From a virus: a DNA stretch of 64,000 nt. Positions 54,550-62,796 of the stretch are shown here, one piece after another. The DNA is taken from positions 78,705 to 142,704 of IMG/VR virus record IMGVR_UViG_3300025009_000054; one strand, 5' to 3'. The position numbers and the translations under genes were made by a program. The notes under the pieces were generated by a model, which was not told the DNA's origin, ran no database searches, and saw only the letters and a list, made by a program, of their open reading frames with translations. Within the stretch, counting starts at the first letter, position 1, and every line of letters starts with the position of its first letter.

Positions 54550-55914
54550 TTACATTTGCGATTGTGGATTTTGCGGATTTGGTTCAGGGTTAACAATACT
54601 CATAACTCTATCGTTAGTCTCATCTGCTACAACAGTTGATATCTCATCAACGACACGTTCAATGAGTTTTTTCATACTCTCATCAGAGAGATTCGTACGC
54701 CAAATAGATTTAGTGACTTGCTTAACAATATCTTCAAGCTGGTTCATATTGTTTTCAACTTCACCACGTCTATCATCATCACCACCAATATTATCATCTT
54801 GTTCGGGTGTACGCTGCGGCATGTTTTCTATTGGCATTTGCGGTGGTGCAGGACTAGGTGGTTGCCCTGGTCCAGGTTGCAGTCCTGGTGGAGGCATTTG
54901 CGGACCACCAGCGGGACCTAGATTGGGACGCGCTCCTTGTGGAGGCGGAACCATCTGTGCAGAAACTGGCCTATTAGTGATGGAACGTGTTGACATTGTA
55001 CGTACTGCTAGTGCTTTTCTATTAGTAAGAGTACCGGTTGAATCACACTCTCCATATCTTCCCTTTTTGTCATAAATCTTCACTACACTATCTTCCTTAA
55101 CCCATACGATACTCGCTGGCTTGTCGATCAATACTCTATACTCTTTACCACCAGTACTATACTCACGCATCGCAAGTATAGTACCCATTGTGACTTTACC
55201 TTGATATATCACTTTTACTCTAGTTGTACCATGATCAACATTGGCATCTCCATTGGCTGCAGATTTCTCCATGCCATTACCAGACATCTCTTGTATTGCT
55301 GACTGTGCATCTTGTAATGATGCATACTTACCATTAAGGATGCTAGGTGGGTCAGATACAGTATCCATGATGTAGTGCCCATTATCGGTATCTATCACAC
55401 CGAATGGCATACCATCGTAATATTTACCGAATGACATACGTGCTGTACGACTATCTGGATCCTCTTTCGTAATACTACCAACAACGTTACGTGCCTCTAG
55501 TGGAGAGCTATATCCATGTCCTATATATTGTGGTGGATCCTGGCTAGTGTCTATTACCCAAGATGCGCCAGTTCGAATATTGTGTATGATGGCATATGGT
55601 GGTACGCTATCTATACTAGCAAAATTATACGCACCAGCACGTCTATATGCTCCATGAGATATTGGTGCGTAAACACCAACAGTCACTAGTGACTGTTGTA
55701 TATCATGCCACTGTCTAATAGGTACATTGTGTTCAATGAGGTACTCTTCAAGAACCGATCCAGGTTGATTTCCAGTGAGCTGCGCAATAGCAACAACTTC
55801 ATGAGCATGATCACATGATGTAACAACCATGGAATGCTCCGCTTGTTCTATATGCATCGCTTTTTTCACAAACGATGCAACACTATTCATACCCCTACTG
55901 ATCGCATTAAACAT
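54550..55914 (-). CDS. Proline-rich virion protein with duplicated domain
   Basis: 454 residues, ATG behind GGAGGG. First gene of the head module in the window. After an N-terminal helix, two related blocks follow: PYAIIHNIRTGASWVIDTSQDPPQYI and PFGVIDTDNGHYIMDTVSDPPSIL. Then a beta-rich RVKVIYQGKVTMGTILAMREY domain, a Pro/Gly/Gln-rich linker (about 325-375) and a helical C-terminus. It could be a portal-associated or internal head protein. No terminase motif. Confidence 0.6.
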   Translation of the reverse strand: MFNAISRGMNSVASFVKKAMHIEQAEHSMVVTSCDHAHEVVAIAQLTGNQPGSVLEEYLIEHNVPIRQWHDIQQSLVTVGVYAPISHGAYRRAGAYNFASIDSVPPYAIIHNIRTGASWVIDTSQDPPQYIGHGYSSPLEARNVVGSITKEDPDSRTARMSFGKYYDGMPFGVIDTDNGHYIMDTVSDPPSILNGKYASLQDAQSAIQEMSGNGMEKSAANGDANVDHGTTRVKVIYQGKVTMGTILAMREYSTGGKEYRVLIDKPASIVWVKEDSVVKIYDKKGRYGECDSTGTLTNRKALAVRTMSTRSITNRPVSAQMVPPPQGARPNLGPAGGPQMPPPGLQPGPGQPPSPAPPQMPIENMPQRTPEQDDNIGGDDDRRGEVENNMNQLEDIVKQVTKSIWRTNLSDESMKKLIERVVDEISTVVADETNDRVMSIVNPEPNPQNPQSQM

Positions 55915-56033
55915 GCGGACCCTCCATATGAGAAAATTACCGCCTCAGCATGTGTTCACTTATACCGCACAGGGCAGCACACCAATATAATAGTCGAACA
56001 TACTCATTACAGGCGTTTGCCCTACTATGCATA

Positions 56034-56061
56034 TTGGATTATAAATCGATTATGTTATATT
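56034..56061 (+). promoter_or_regulatory. Possible sigma-70-like promoter for the plus-strand gene
   Basis: TTGGAT (weak -35), 16 bases, TATATT (-10), about 35 bases before the plus-strand ATG. The -10 match is good and the -35 poor. The only plus-strand gene must have its own promoter nearby. Confidence 0.35.
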
Positions 56062-56096
56062 GATAAATGGGATAAAGATTAGGGAGGACTGTAGAG

Positions 56097-56693
56097 ATGA
56101 ATGGTTCTGATATTATATATAAGCCTATGACAGAGGTTATGGTACACATAGCACAAACAGAAGTAGCTCCAGACACCATGCCTGATGACCAATTTTATGA
56201 TTGGTTTGCGGGTATTAGCTCTGGTGAGGCGACTTTTTATTCACGTATGAAGGAACTGCCATCCGGCAATACCACCGTTTACAATGAATTTAAAATAACG
56301 CTCCGTGTCGACGACAAACCACTCCTTGATACAATACAAAGACGACTTGGTGTTGGGATGGTACATAGAGTGAAGGCGTATGGTGGTGCTAAAGCCCAGG
56401 CAAGTTTTAGAGTCATAGATAAGCATCAGCAGTTTTATGTATTGGTACCAATATTTGACGAACACCAACTAGAGTCTAAAAAGGAAAGAGACTATGAGGT
56501 ATGGCGAGAGATTGTCCATATCTCAGTTACCTCTGACCCCACGGAGCATGCTGAGGAACTAGCCGAATTAGTACGCAAACTCCGTGAGGGTAGAGAGAAG
56601 TTCATTAATGAGAAATCTTACGGAATAGATCCAGAGGAATCAGTCCAATCCGTGGACACGGCTCCGGCACTTACGGCAGACAAGGATCGTTAA
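56097..56693 (+). CDS. Free-standing LAGLIDADG homing endonuclease
   Basis: 198 residues, ATG behind GGGAGG, the only gene on the plus strand. One LAGLIDADG helix, FYDWFAGISSGEATFYSR, with the catalytic acidic residue kept as Glu. The usual family pattern follows: FKITLRVDDKPLLDTIQRRLGVG, ASFRVIDKHQ and VPIFDEHQL. A single-motif protein should act as a dimer like I-CreI. It lies between the head module and the lysis/nucleotide genes and converges with the next gene by about 54 bases, so it looks like a recent insertion. Confidence 0.85.
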   Translation: MNGSDIIYKPMTEVMVHIAQTEVAPDTMPDDQFYDWFAGISSGEATFYSRMKELPSGNTTVYNEFKITLRVDDKPLLDTIQRRLGVGMVHRVKAYGGAKAQASFRVIDKHQQFYVLVPIFDEHQLESKKERDYEVWREIVHISVTSDPTEHAEELAELVRKLREGREKFINEKSYGIDPEESVQSVDTAPALTADKDR

Positions 56694-57110
56694 TTTATCT
56701 ACATCTTCTGATTGACAGGCTGGGCATATCAATTTTTGTTCAGCCTGTCTAGCGTTCTCCTCATTTATGGCGATCTGTGCAGTATTACCACTAAATACAG
56801 GCTCACCGCACTGTCTATGTTTAGCTCTAATAAGTTCCTTCAGTTCTTGGACATTATCGGATTCTTCTATGTTTGCAGTCCACTCGCTCAAATCATGCTC
56901 AAATTGAGCATTAATATTATCCAGTATATCATCGGTAATTCTAGGTCCATACATGTCAGCGATAATATCTATTAACGGCTTTGGGACATCTATGCAAAAT
57001 TTATTTTGCATATACTCTATACCAGGTATCAATCCCATTTCAGAAAATATATGGGCTACGTACCTCTGAGCATTCTTCGATGTTATCAAGTAAAGATCAC
57101 GGTTTGGCAC
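56640..57110 (-). CDS. Hypothetical protein with C-terminal zinc ribbon
   Basis: About 156 residues. I start it at GTG 57110, seven bases after AAGGAG; ATG 57131 lacks a ribosome site. N-terminal DLYLITSKNAQRYVAHIFSEMGL, a helical middle, and CPACQSEDVDKLTILVCRKC as a zinc ribbon at the end. Its last 54 bases overlap the end of the convergent homing endonuclease gene. Function unknown. Confidence 0.65.
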   Translation of the reverse strand: MPNRDLYLITSKNAQRYVAHIFSEMGLIPGIEYMQNKFCIDVPKPLIDIIADMYGPRITDDILDNINAQFEHDLSEWTANIEESDNVQELKELIRAKHRQCGEPVFSGNTAQIAINEENARQAEQKLICPACQSEDVDKLTILVCRKCRSRVHGLD

Positions 57111-57303
57111 TGGGCTTCTCCTTCCAGACATTTCTAAGTGATGGTGCTATACCTGGTCCATACTGATCTTCATATTCAGATAGAGACATTCCATCATGTA
57201 CTATAGTGATATGGCTAATAAGACTATTTGCAGAGTAGTCTATACCATCATTAGCACAAATGCGGCATGTTACAGCATCGTCACGCAGTTTCTTCTGTGT
57301 CAT
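57097..57303 (-). CDS. MucR-like zinc-finger protein
   Basis: 68 residues from ATG 57303 (GTGAGG six bases upstream). Finger CRICANDG...SLISHITIVHDGMSLSEYEDQYG follows the MucR/Ros plan, as does the protein at 20.96 kb. Probably binds DNA. Sits behind the terminator at 57.35 kb and may therefore have its own promoter. Confidence 0.65.
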   Translation of the reverse strand: MTQKKLRDDAVTCRICANDGIDYSANSLISHITIVHDGMSLSEYEDQYGPGIAPSLRNVWKEKPSAKP

Positions 57304-57341
57304 ATATATCCTCACTAACATTTCTATATCTACTAAGAACA

Positions 57342-57372
57342 ACAGCTCTCCATAAGTAGCATGGAGAGCTGT
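57342..57372 (-). terminator. Rho-independent terminator after the endolysin gene
   Basis: Perfect 12-bp stem ACAGCTCTCCAT with ATGGAGAGCTGT and a 7-base loop, followed on the minus strand by TGTTCTT. Good GC content and a U-rich end. Confidence 0.75.
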
Positions 57373-57400
57373 AAACCGCACTTAATATGGAATTCTAATA

Positions 57401-57868
57401 CTATATGATCCTCATAAATTTATGATGGTCAGGAACGTAAACGCGAGTATTACTACAAACCTCACGTCCTTCGCGGCTCCCGTTACTATTAGAATTACCC
57501 TCTATTGAGACAAATCTTGTTCCCTTAACACTCTCAACAAATCCGATATGAGCATACCTCTTAAGTTCCTTGCTCCACACGAAGAAGATTTTACCAGCTT
57601 CAGGAGTATTACTGATGTAACCCCTATTTTCTGCCCAATTATAAAGACCCTGAACATATCCTGTCTTTGGTAATATTGACTTTGTTTTGAGTTCACCTGC
57701 TGCCTGGTGCACCTTATATAAGACAAATGCACAACACCATGGGGCTGGTGTGAATATATTCACAAATTTTAGGTACACTGATACCCATTTACCCCAATTC
57801 GGTTTTTCCTCGCGCACACCTATAGATTGTTTCGCACGTTCGATTGTAAGTGCTGAAAGTTTATCCAT
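57401..57868 (-). CDS. CHAP-domain endolysin
   Basis: 155 residues from ATG 57868 (GGAGGTGCTTCC upstream; the longer frame overlaps this). Amidase/peptidase that degrades peptidoglycan at lysis or entry. It holds a CHAP-like core: Cys in PAPWCCAFVLYKVHQAAG, His in YAHIGFVES, and an acidic/Asn residue in SIEGNSNSNGSREG. No separate wall-binding domain or signal peptide, so it needs a holin or export by other means. Lysis is the likely role; a virion-associated hydrolase is possible. Confidence 0.82.
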   Translation of the reverse strand: MDKLSALTIERAKQSIGVREEKPNWGKWVSVYLKFVNIFTPAPWCCAFVLYKVHQAAGELKTKSILPKTGYVQGLYNWAENRGYISNTPEAGKIFFVWSKELKRYAHIGFVESVKGTRFVSIEGNSNSNGSREGREVCSNTRVYVPDHHKFMRII

Positions 57869-57956
57869 GGAAGCACCTCCTAGTGATATAGTAGTGGTGT
57901 TTTGATGGAGGATGGTATGTATGGGGCCAATCCTGGTTGGGCTACTTATTAAGGGG

Positions 57957-57991
57957 CTGGTGGCGCAATGTGGTATGCATTGCGCCACCAG
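57957..57991 (-). terminator. Strong 14-bp hairpin after the ligase gene
   Basis: Perfect arms CTGGTGGCGCAATG (57957-57970) and CATTGCGCCACCAG (57978-57991), 7-base loop, directly after the ligase stop. No clear U-tract on either side. Termination is likely only with a factor, or it protects the mRNA end. Confidence 0.5.
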
Positions 57992-57996
57992 TGTAT

Positions 57997-59172
57997 CTAT
58001 AGTATATCTCGTTCAGGTCTAACAGCAACACCTACCGCAAATTGAGGGATACCGTCTTTAGTAAGGTCTTGATATCTCACCGTAAGCCACTTACCGACAT
58101 AGTTATCGGAGTGTGCGCGGAAATCGTGCCATATTCTTTGTCTTTCGGTGAGTTCACCCTCAGGATTCACGGTAAATGTGACGCCCGATGTAGTCATGCA
58201 GACGTACATGGCACACTCGGCGTGACTTCCAGTACCGTTCGTCACATCGATTATCCTAAACTCACCATCTTTAAAGTCCTTAAGTTTCTGGAGCTCTGCC
58301 ACACGATGGCCGAATTTATATTGCCCATCATATGACCGAATGATAGTACCCTCGAATCCCCACTTGGTAAACCGTGAGTGATACATCATGACGTCAGCTT
58401 CATCTTGACAGAGGTATGTTGGTACACGTCGAATACTACCTGGTGCTACAATACTGGCAAACATGTTATCGAGCCGTATATTACGTTGATAAAATGGATC
58501 ATTTTCATCCATAGTATCAAATATCCAGTACTGTAGGTTACTACTAGCGTACTCACTATCGTCAGGGTAGTACTTACTGATTGCGTGAGACGTATCCTGC
58601 AATAGTCTAAACTTTGGTATTGGGTCATTCTCTGTACCGCGAACCGTCAATAATAATTCACCATCGGTAGGAGCACCACCAAGTATATGTGCTTTCATCG
58701 GTATATGCTGTACAACCTCTGGTATGTGTGGTAGACCAGTCCTTGTCCACCAATCATCACCATCAGTACCAGCTCGTTCACCGTTCAGCTTAGGTTGTGC
58801 CCAACATGGGTATTTTACACGATGTTTTGCATCGGTAAACTTGAGAGCCTTCATAGCTAGCGGTTTACCGGAATATACTTCGCCTTCACCAACGTAGCTC
58901 TCATCACGTTTCTTTTTCATACGTGAGTTCATTTCAGATAATGCCTGATCATGCGGTGTTGTCTCATTAGCCTTACCAATATTCTTTGGTATCGCCATTT
59001 TAGGTATACTCGATACCATCTTCGAATATCCAACACCACCAGAAAGTTCTGACCAAGTAGTTGTGGTCACGTAACAGTTCTCACCATCAGTAACCACCTG
59101 ACCCATCCAATATTGATTAAGACCACTCACGTTCTTCTTATGCAGGATTGGTGTTTCATTCAGGATCTGCAT
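57997..59172 (-). CDS. ATP-dependent DNA ligase with WGR-like N-terminal domain
   Basis: 391 residues from ATG 59172 (GGAGG upstream). It seals nicks in DNA through a lysyl-AMP intermediate. Nucleotidyltransferase motifs are AQPKLNGERAG (motif I, active Lys about 128), TDGELLL (motif III), WGFEGTIIRS (motif IV), and LQKLKDFKDGEFRIID (motif V). An OB-fold region with VGKWLTVRYQDLTKDGIP follows. The first about 65 residues (YWMGQVVTDGENCYVTTTTWSELSGGVGYSK) look like a WGR-type domain, which is also present in this phage's PARP. Overlaps the ndk gene by 17 bases. Confidence 0.88.
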   Translation of the reverse strand: MQILNETPILHKKNVSGLNQYWMGQVVTDGENCYVTTTTWSELSGGVGYSKMVSSIPKMAIPKNIGKANETTPHDQALSEMNSRMKKKRDESYVGEGEVYSGKPLAMKALKFTDAKHRVKYPCWAQPKLNGERAGTDGDDWWTRTGLPHIPEVVQHIPMKAHILGGAPTDGELLLTVRGTENDPIPKFRLLQDTSHAISKYYPDDSEYASSNLQYWIFDTMDENDPFYQRNIRLDNMFASIVAPGSIRRVPTYLCQDEADVMMYHSRFTKWGFEGTIIRSYDGQYKFGHRVAELQKLKDFKDGEFRIIDVTNGTGSHAECAMYVCMTTSGVTFTVNPEGELTERQRIWHDFRAHSDNYVGKWLTVRYQDLTKDGIPQFAVGVAVRPERDIL

Positions 59173-59740
59173 CACTACCTCCAATATCCTCTGTACCAAC
59201 AGGCACGTTGATCTCCTGCTCGTCCACTTCTAATTCATCGGAGAACATTCTGAGCATTTGCCCAAGTCTTATTACAGCATCAAGGTGTGGAAACCATATA
59301 TTTAATTCACGATCAGCCGATTCAACAGAATCTGATGCGTGAATTAAATTTTTTGGCAACTCGCCACCAAAATCCCCACGAATTGTACCCTTTTCCGCTT
59401 TAGACGGATCCTTGTTACCTATCATATCGCGTACCACCTGTACGCAATTCTCGCCCTCGACTGCCAATAGGAGTAATGCACCGGACATCATATGATCTAT
59501 GTTACGCTGGTAGAAATCTTTACCCTCATGCTCAGCGTAGAGTTCTTTCAGAGCTTTTAGTATTTTGCCATTTTCATCGTGTGTGGGGTCTATCATGGCA
59601 TAGTGCAGACACCCTATACCAGCATTTTTGAATCGATCCATAATTTGATCTGCAGTACATGGATCGATTCCAGCCTTGATATCTTCATTACTTCTCTCTA
59701 ACGCGTCCGGTTTTAGTATTATTAACGTTCTCTGAATCAC
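59156..59740 (-). CDS. ndk: Nucleoside diphosphate kinase
   Basis: 194 residues from GTG 59740 (AAGGAG upstream). Moves the gamma-phosphate between NTPs and (d)NDPs. The active-site block KNLIHASDSVESADRELNIWF carries phospho-acceptor His134. TLIILKPDALER is the standard start. A C-terminal tail of about 35 acidic residues is extra. Rare in phages. In this genome it would supply dNTPs, and possibly dZTP from dZDP, at the end of the PurZ pathway. Clustered with dCMP deaminase and ligase. Confidence 0.92.
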   Translation of the reverse strand: MIQRTLIILKPDALERSNEDIKAGIDPCTADQIMDRFKNAGIGCLHYAMIDPTHDENGKILKALKELYAEHEGKDFYQRNIDHMMSGALLLLAVEGENCVQVVRDMIGNKDPSKAEKGTIRGDFGGELPKNLIHASDSVESADRELNIWFPHLDAVIRLGQMLRMFSDELEVDEQEINVPVGTEDIGGSDADPE

Positions 59741-59764
59741 TGACTTCTCCTTATATTTATTATA

Positions 59765-60226
59765 CTACACAGGCTCTATATCGTCGTCTAGTACTACTAT
59801 CTCTAGATTAGACATCTTCATTAGCTCTACCGAGAATTCGTCTGGGTATGGATTCCAATACACCAGTCTCGATATTCCGGCATTTATCATAAGTCGTAAG
59901 CACATGGAACACGGCTGTCCGTTGACATAAAGAGTCGCCCCTTTTATCGAAATACCATGCAATGCCGCTTGAGCGATAGCATTCGTCTCCGCGTGTACTG
60001 CCATACACATCTCTTGACGTGTTCCAGAGACAATTCCAAGGTCATTACGCATGCACCCATGTTCATCGCAATTCTTGAATCCAACTGGTGAGCCGTTATA
60101 TCCGGTACATAGTATACGGCGATCCTTAACTATGACAGCTCCGAAGTGGTGACGTTTACAAGTTGATCTACTTGCAACTACCTCAACAATATTACGGAAA
60201 TAATTGTCAAATGATGGTCTTTGCAT
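59765..60226 (-). CDS. dCMP deaminase
   Basis: 153 residues from ATG 60226 (GGAGGCATA upstream). Zinc deaminase that turns dCMP into dUMP for thymidylate synthesis. The catalytic zinc site is VHAETNAI (His and Glu) and PCSMC. RHHFGAVIVKDRRILCTGYNGSPVG and the CDEHGC structural site are typical. dUMP supply may explain the uracil-DNA glycosylase elsewhere in the window. Confidence 0.93.
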   Translation of the reverse strand: MQRPSFDNYFRNIVEVVASRSTCKRHHFGAVIVKDRRILCTGYNGSPVGFKNCDEHGCMRNDLGIVSGTRQEMCMAVHAETNAIAQAALHGISIKGATLYVNGQPCSMCLRLMINAGISRLVYWNPYPDEFSVELMKMSNLEIVVLDDDIEPV

Positions 60227-60267
60227 TATGCCTCCTGTTTGATGTGGACTGCTAAATGTGGTGTGCA

Positions 60268-60328
60268 TGAGCGTGGGTGATAGGCCCCACGCTCACTGTG
60301 GCACAATGCTCGGAAACTCATCCGAGCA
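60268..60328 (-). other. Two tandem hairpins between genes
   Basis: Stems TGAGCGTGGG/CCCACGCTCA (60268-60277 and 60286-60295) and TGCTCGGA/TCCGAGCA (60307-60314 and 60321-60328). They follow the small Cys-rich gene on the minus strand. No U-tract, so possibly RNA processing or protection rather than termination. Confidence 0.45.
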
Positions 60329-60364
60329 ATCTATCGAAATATTGTATCCTATCATACGACGCAG

Positions 60365-60556
60365 CTACTTAATACTAATAGAAGCTTTATAACTTCGGCA
60401 CTTACCATTTGGGCTCATTGCCTTATTACCACGTACACGCTCCGGATTCGTATACACGTGGCATTGGCATTGTTTGTCATCGTCGCAATATACCTTATCG
60501 CAGGTGCTACACTCAGTAGGCCATGTGTCGGGTATAACGATCTTATCTGCTGTCAT
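60365..60556 (-). CDS. Small Cys-rich protein
   Basis: 63 residues from ATG 60556 (GGAAGG upstream). Seven cysteines, including CSTCDKVYCDDDKQCQCHVY and GKCRSY, probably bind one or two metals. Function unknown. Sits between coiled-coil protein and dCMP deaminase. Confidence 0.6.
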   Translation of the reverse strand: MTADKIVIPDTWPTECSTCDKVYCDDDKQCQCHVYTNPERVRGNKAMSPNGKCRSYKASISIK

Positions 60557-60624
60557 TGATATTCCTTCCATAAACTGTGGTGTGGAACCATAGGTAACTA
60601 GTCCCACACCACCATACATTACTA

Positions 60625-61689
60625 CTACTTTTTAGCCTTGATATTGAGGATGTCAGCCAGTATGTTTTTAGCTTCTGCTGTCACCTCTTGGATTTGACCA
60701 TGTCTAACTCCAGCAGTTTGGAGTGCTGCTTGCATCAAGCTATCGTATTTATATCCCAAATTTGGGTGTATAACCTCTAGGAGTGGTATAAGACTAGACT
60801 CAACGAATGTCTTAGTCCTGCTTACCTTGTCCTGAAGGTGCAATGCTTCATCTTCATATAGGTCGCGCTCTTCCTTAAGGGTAGATACCTGATGCTGTAG
60901 ACTTGACACCTTATGTCTCATTATGATGAGCTCGTCACGATACTCATTGCGCTCAATCTCTAGTGGTCCATAGTTAACGATAACTTCACCAGCATTCTGG
61001 AATGCTTCACCCAGTGCCTTCATCGCAGCCTCAGATGCCGATTTACGTATTTCTTGCATTGTAGATGTTACGCCATCACGTATTTCTTTGACAATAGACG
61101 CAACATCTACGATTGGAGCTATTGGTATAGGGATCTTAAGTTCATCCAAGTAATCATCTTCCATCTCAGGGATAACCATGTCGTCACTTACGATAACCGC
61201 AAACTCTTCTGTAGTTGCGGCTTCTTCTTGTATAGATTCCACTATGCTACTAACGATAACCTCTGGCGATTCTGATTCAACGACGTCTACAGGTAATTCC
61301 TGTTCGACAATAGTATCCTCAACAACAACTGGTGTTGTATCATTAAGGTTCTTCGCTTTCTTCATGTCATCTAATACAGCCTTAACACGCGCCACATCAT
61401 CATGGAACGCCTCTGTCGGTCCGTACTTGTTGAGCATATATGTACCGCTGGTACGACCCACTGGTCGCTGTATGACAGCAATAATTCTGTTTCTCTCTAG
61501 TTCATTCAGTATAGGCTCGTAATCGCTACCCAAATGAGCGTCTGTGGCCATCCTCTTGATGCTCGTTCTGAATGGATCGCCTATCGACTTTCCCATCTTA
61601 CGCATTTCATCTGTGAATGCCGCGTGTAGTCGATCGACTTGATCCATACGAAAGTCCATCGCTCTTTTTGCCTTTTGAGTTTCTGTCAT
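60625..61689 (-). CDS. Coiled-coil protein with N-terminal winged-helix-like part
   Basis: 354 residues, ATG with GGAGG nine bases upstream. First about 95 residues resemble a winged helix (PILNELERNRIIAVIQRPVGRTSGTYMLNKYG). A long acidic, probably disordered stretch follows (about 115-215), then a coiled coil (ERNEYRDELIIMRHKVSSLQHQVSTLKEERDLYEDEALHLQDKV) and a helical end. First gene behind promoter copy 3. A second start (ATG 61703-61705 in another frame) follows its own GGAGG, possibly a leader peptide. DNA-binding or structural role uncertain. Confidence 0.65.
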   Translation of the reverse strand: MTETQKAKRAMDFRMDQVDRLHAAFTDEMRKMGKSIGDPFRTSIKRMATDAHLGSDYEPILNELERNRIIAVIQRPVGRTSGTYMLNKYGPTEAFHDDVARVKAVLDDMKKAKNLNDTTPVVVEDTIVEQELPVDVVESESPEVIVSSIVESIQEEAATTEEFAVIVSDDMVIPEMEDDYLDELKIPIPIAPIVDVASIVKEIRDGVTSTMQEIRKSASEAAMKALGEAFQNAGEVIVNYGPLEIERNEYRDELIIMRHKVSSLQHQVSTLKEERDLYEDEALHLQDKVSRTKTFVESSLIPLLEVIHPNLGYKYDSLMQAALQTAGVRHGQIQEVTAEAKNILADILNIKAKK

Positions 61690-61756
61690 TGTACCACGCC
61701 TCCATCTTGTAATATCCTCCTATCAAGGAGAAGAGCATGTTCGCCCCTCAAGAGTG

Positions 61757-61785
61757 TAGACGCGTGAAGAGAGCTGAGCGGTGCC
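61757..61785 (-). promoter_or_regulatory. Putative phage promoter, copy 3 (nucleotide/lysis operon)
   Basis: Minus strand GGCACC, 17 bases, CGTCTA, CACTCTTGAGG. About 70-95 bases before the coiled-coil protein gene. Same pattern as copies 1 and 2. Confidence 0.6.
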
Positions 61786-61799
61786 GATTCTGGCAGAGT

Positions 61800-62729
61800 C
61801 TATTCGGAAGAACCTACCGTAGTTTTACTACCGTCCCATGGCATATTTACCCAGCAGCTAATTCGATTATTTGGGTCTACCATAAGCCTTGCAACAATAT
61901 CGCAGAATTCATTCCATAATGGCATATTTTCTGCAACCGCACCATCTACGATAGCGTTCCAGGTTACAGTACCAAAATCTTCCATATTATGGTAAGTATT
62001 TTCGTAACACTTCTTTATGAAGCCTACACTAGTGTCTCGTTCTACTTTCAGTTCATCGATAATGGCACCATACTTAGTAGATATATTTCTTATTGATGCT
62101 AGGTACCGTTGGTACTGAACCGAGGAATCACCAGATTTCTTACTATTTTCATAGCGAGTACTAGCAGAATTCATAAGTCTATTTTTCACGCCAATAGCTT
62201 TATTAATCTTAGTATCGATATGTCTGATCTTAGTGCTACTGGCAATATCTTTACTAATAGCACTTTCAATATTTTCGAGCCAATTCAGTTTAGCGCATTT
62301 TATACTACGACCTATATCAGAGGTGGTCCTACTGCGTATATTCGACATATGTATATATTTGGCATACGCCTCGTCTAGTTCCTTTCGTTCAGATCTGCTA
62401 AGTTTTTCATATCTAAACATACTCAAAACACTATGGCTACAATGCTGCCCATTGTTTCTTACCCATTCAAGAGTCTTTTCTATCGTGGAGAAAAGATTTT
62501 CATAGTATGCCGTGACCATATCATTTTCTTCCTGGTCTAATATGAACTCACTCCCTTCTAATCTCCATGATCTAACGATTAGTGAATACTGTATTTTCGC
62601 ACCAGCATCAGGTTTTAGTCCAAGTCTCGAAAGTATATCGTCGTGTGACGACATATGCGGAAATGTTACAATGCGATCATTAGAATGACTCTCTCTGAGT
62701 AGGATTATATTGCAATTACCAGAACACAT
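61800..62729 (-). CDS. Hypothetical helical protein
   Basis: 309 residues, ATG behind AAAGGAG. Cys-rich start (CSGNCN), an N-terminal alpha/beta piece, then long helices (LSRSERKELDEAYAKYIHMS, RHIDTKINKAIGVKNRLMNSA) and a Trp-rich end. No domain recognised. Its stop is just before promoter copy 3. Confidence 0.6.
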   Translation of the reverse strand: MCSGNCNIILLRESHSNDRIVTFPHMSSHDDILSRLGLKPDAGAKIQYSLIVRSWRLEGSEFILDQEENDMVTAYYENLFSTIEKTLEWVRNNGQHCSHSVLSMFRYEKLSRSERKELDEAYAKYIHMSNIRSRTTSDIGRSIKCAKLNWLENIESAISKDIASSTKIRHIDTKINKAIGVKNRLMNSASTRYENSKKSGDSSVQYQRYLASIRNISTKYGAIIDELKVERDTSVGFIKKCYENTYHNMEDFGTVTWNAIVDGAVAENMPLWNEFCDIVARLMVDPNNRISCWVNMPWDGSKTTVGSSE

Positions 62730-62796
62730 ATTTACTCCTTTCGTATATATTGTGGCTGAACGGTAAATTCAGCCACAATTTACCTAAAAGAATGCA

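Noticed and set aside
54080-55075. 331-codon plus-strand frame opposite portal and proline-rich genes
   Set aside because: It spans two minus-strand genes. Its Gly/Pro/Cys-rich end mirrors the proline-rich linker. No ribosome site or domain.
54550-55914. Large terminase subunit at the head of the structural module
   Set aside because: No Walker A, Walker B or nuclease motif. The protein is proline-rich with a duplicated beta domain. Terminase is probably outside the window.
55921-55975. Fourth copy of the conserved promoter-like element before the head module
   Set aside because: Only the CTGAGGCGG end resembles the others. The GGCACC and CGTCTA blocks are missing.
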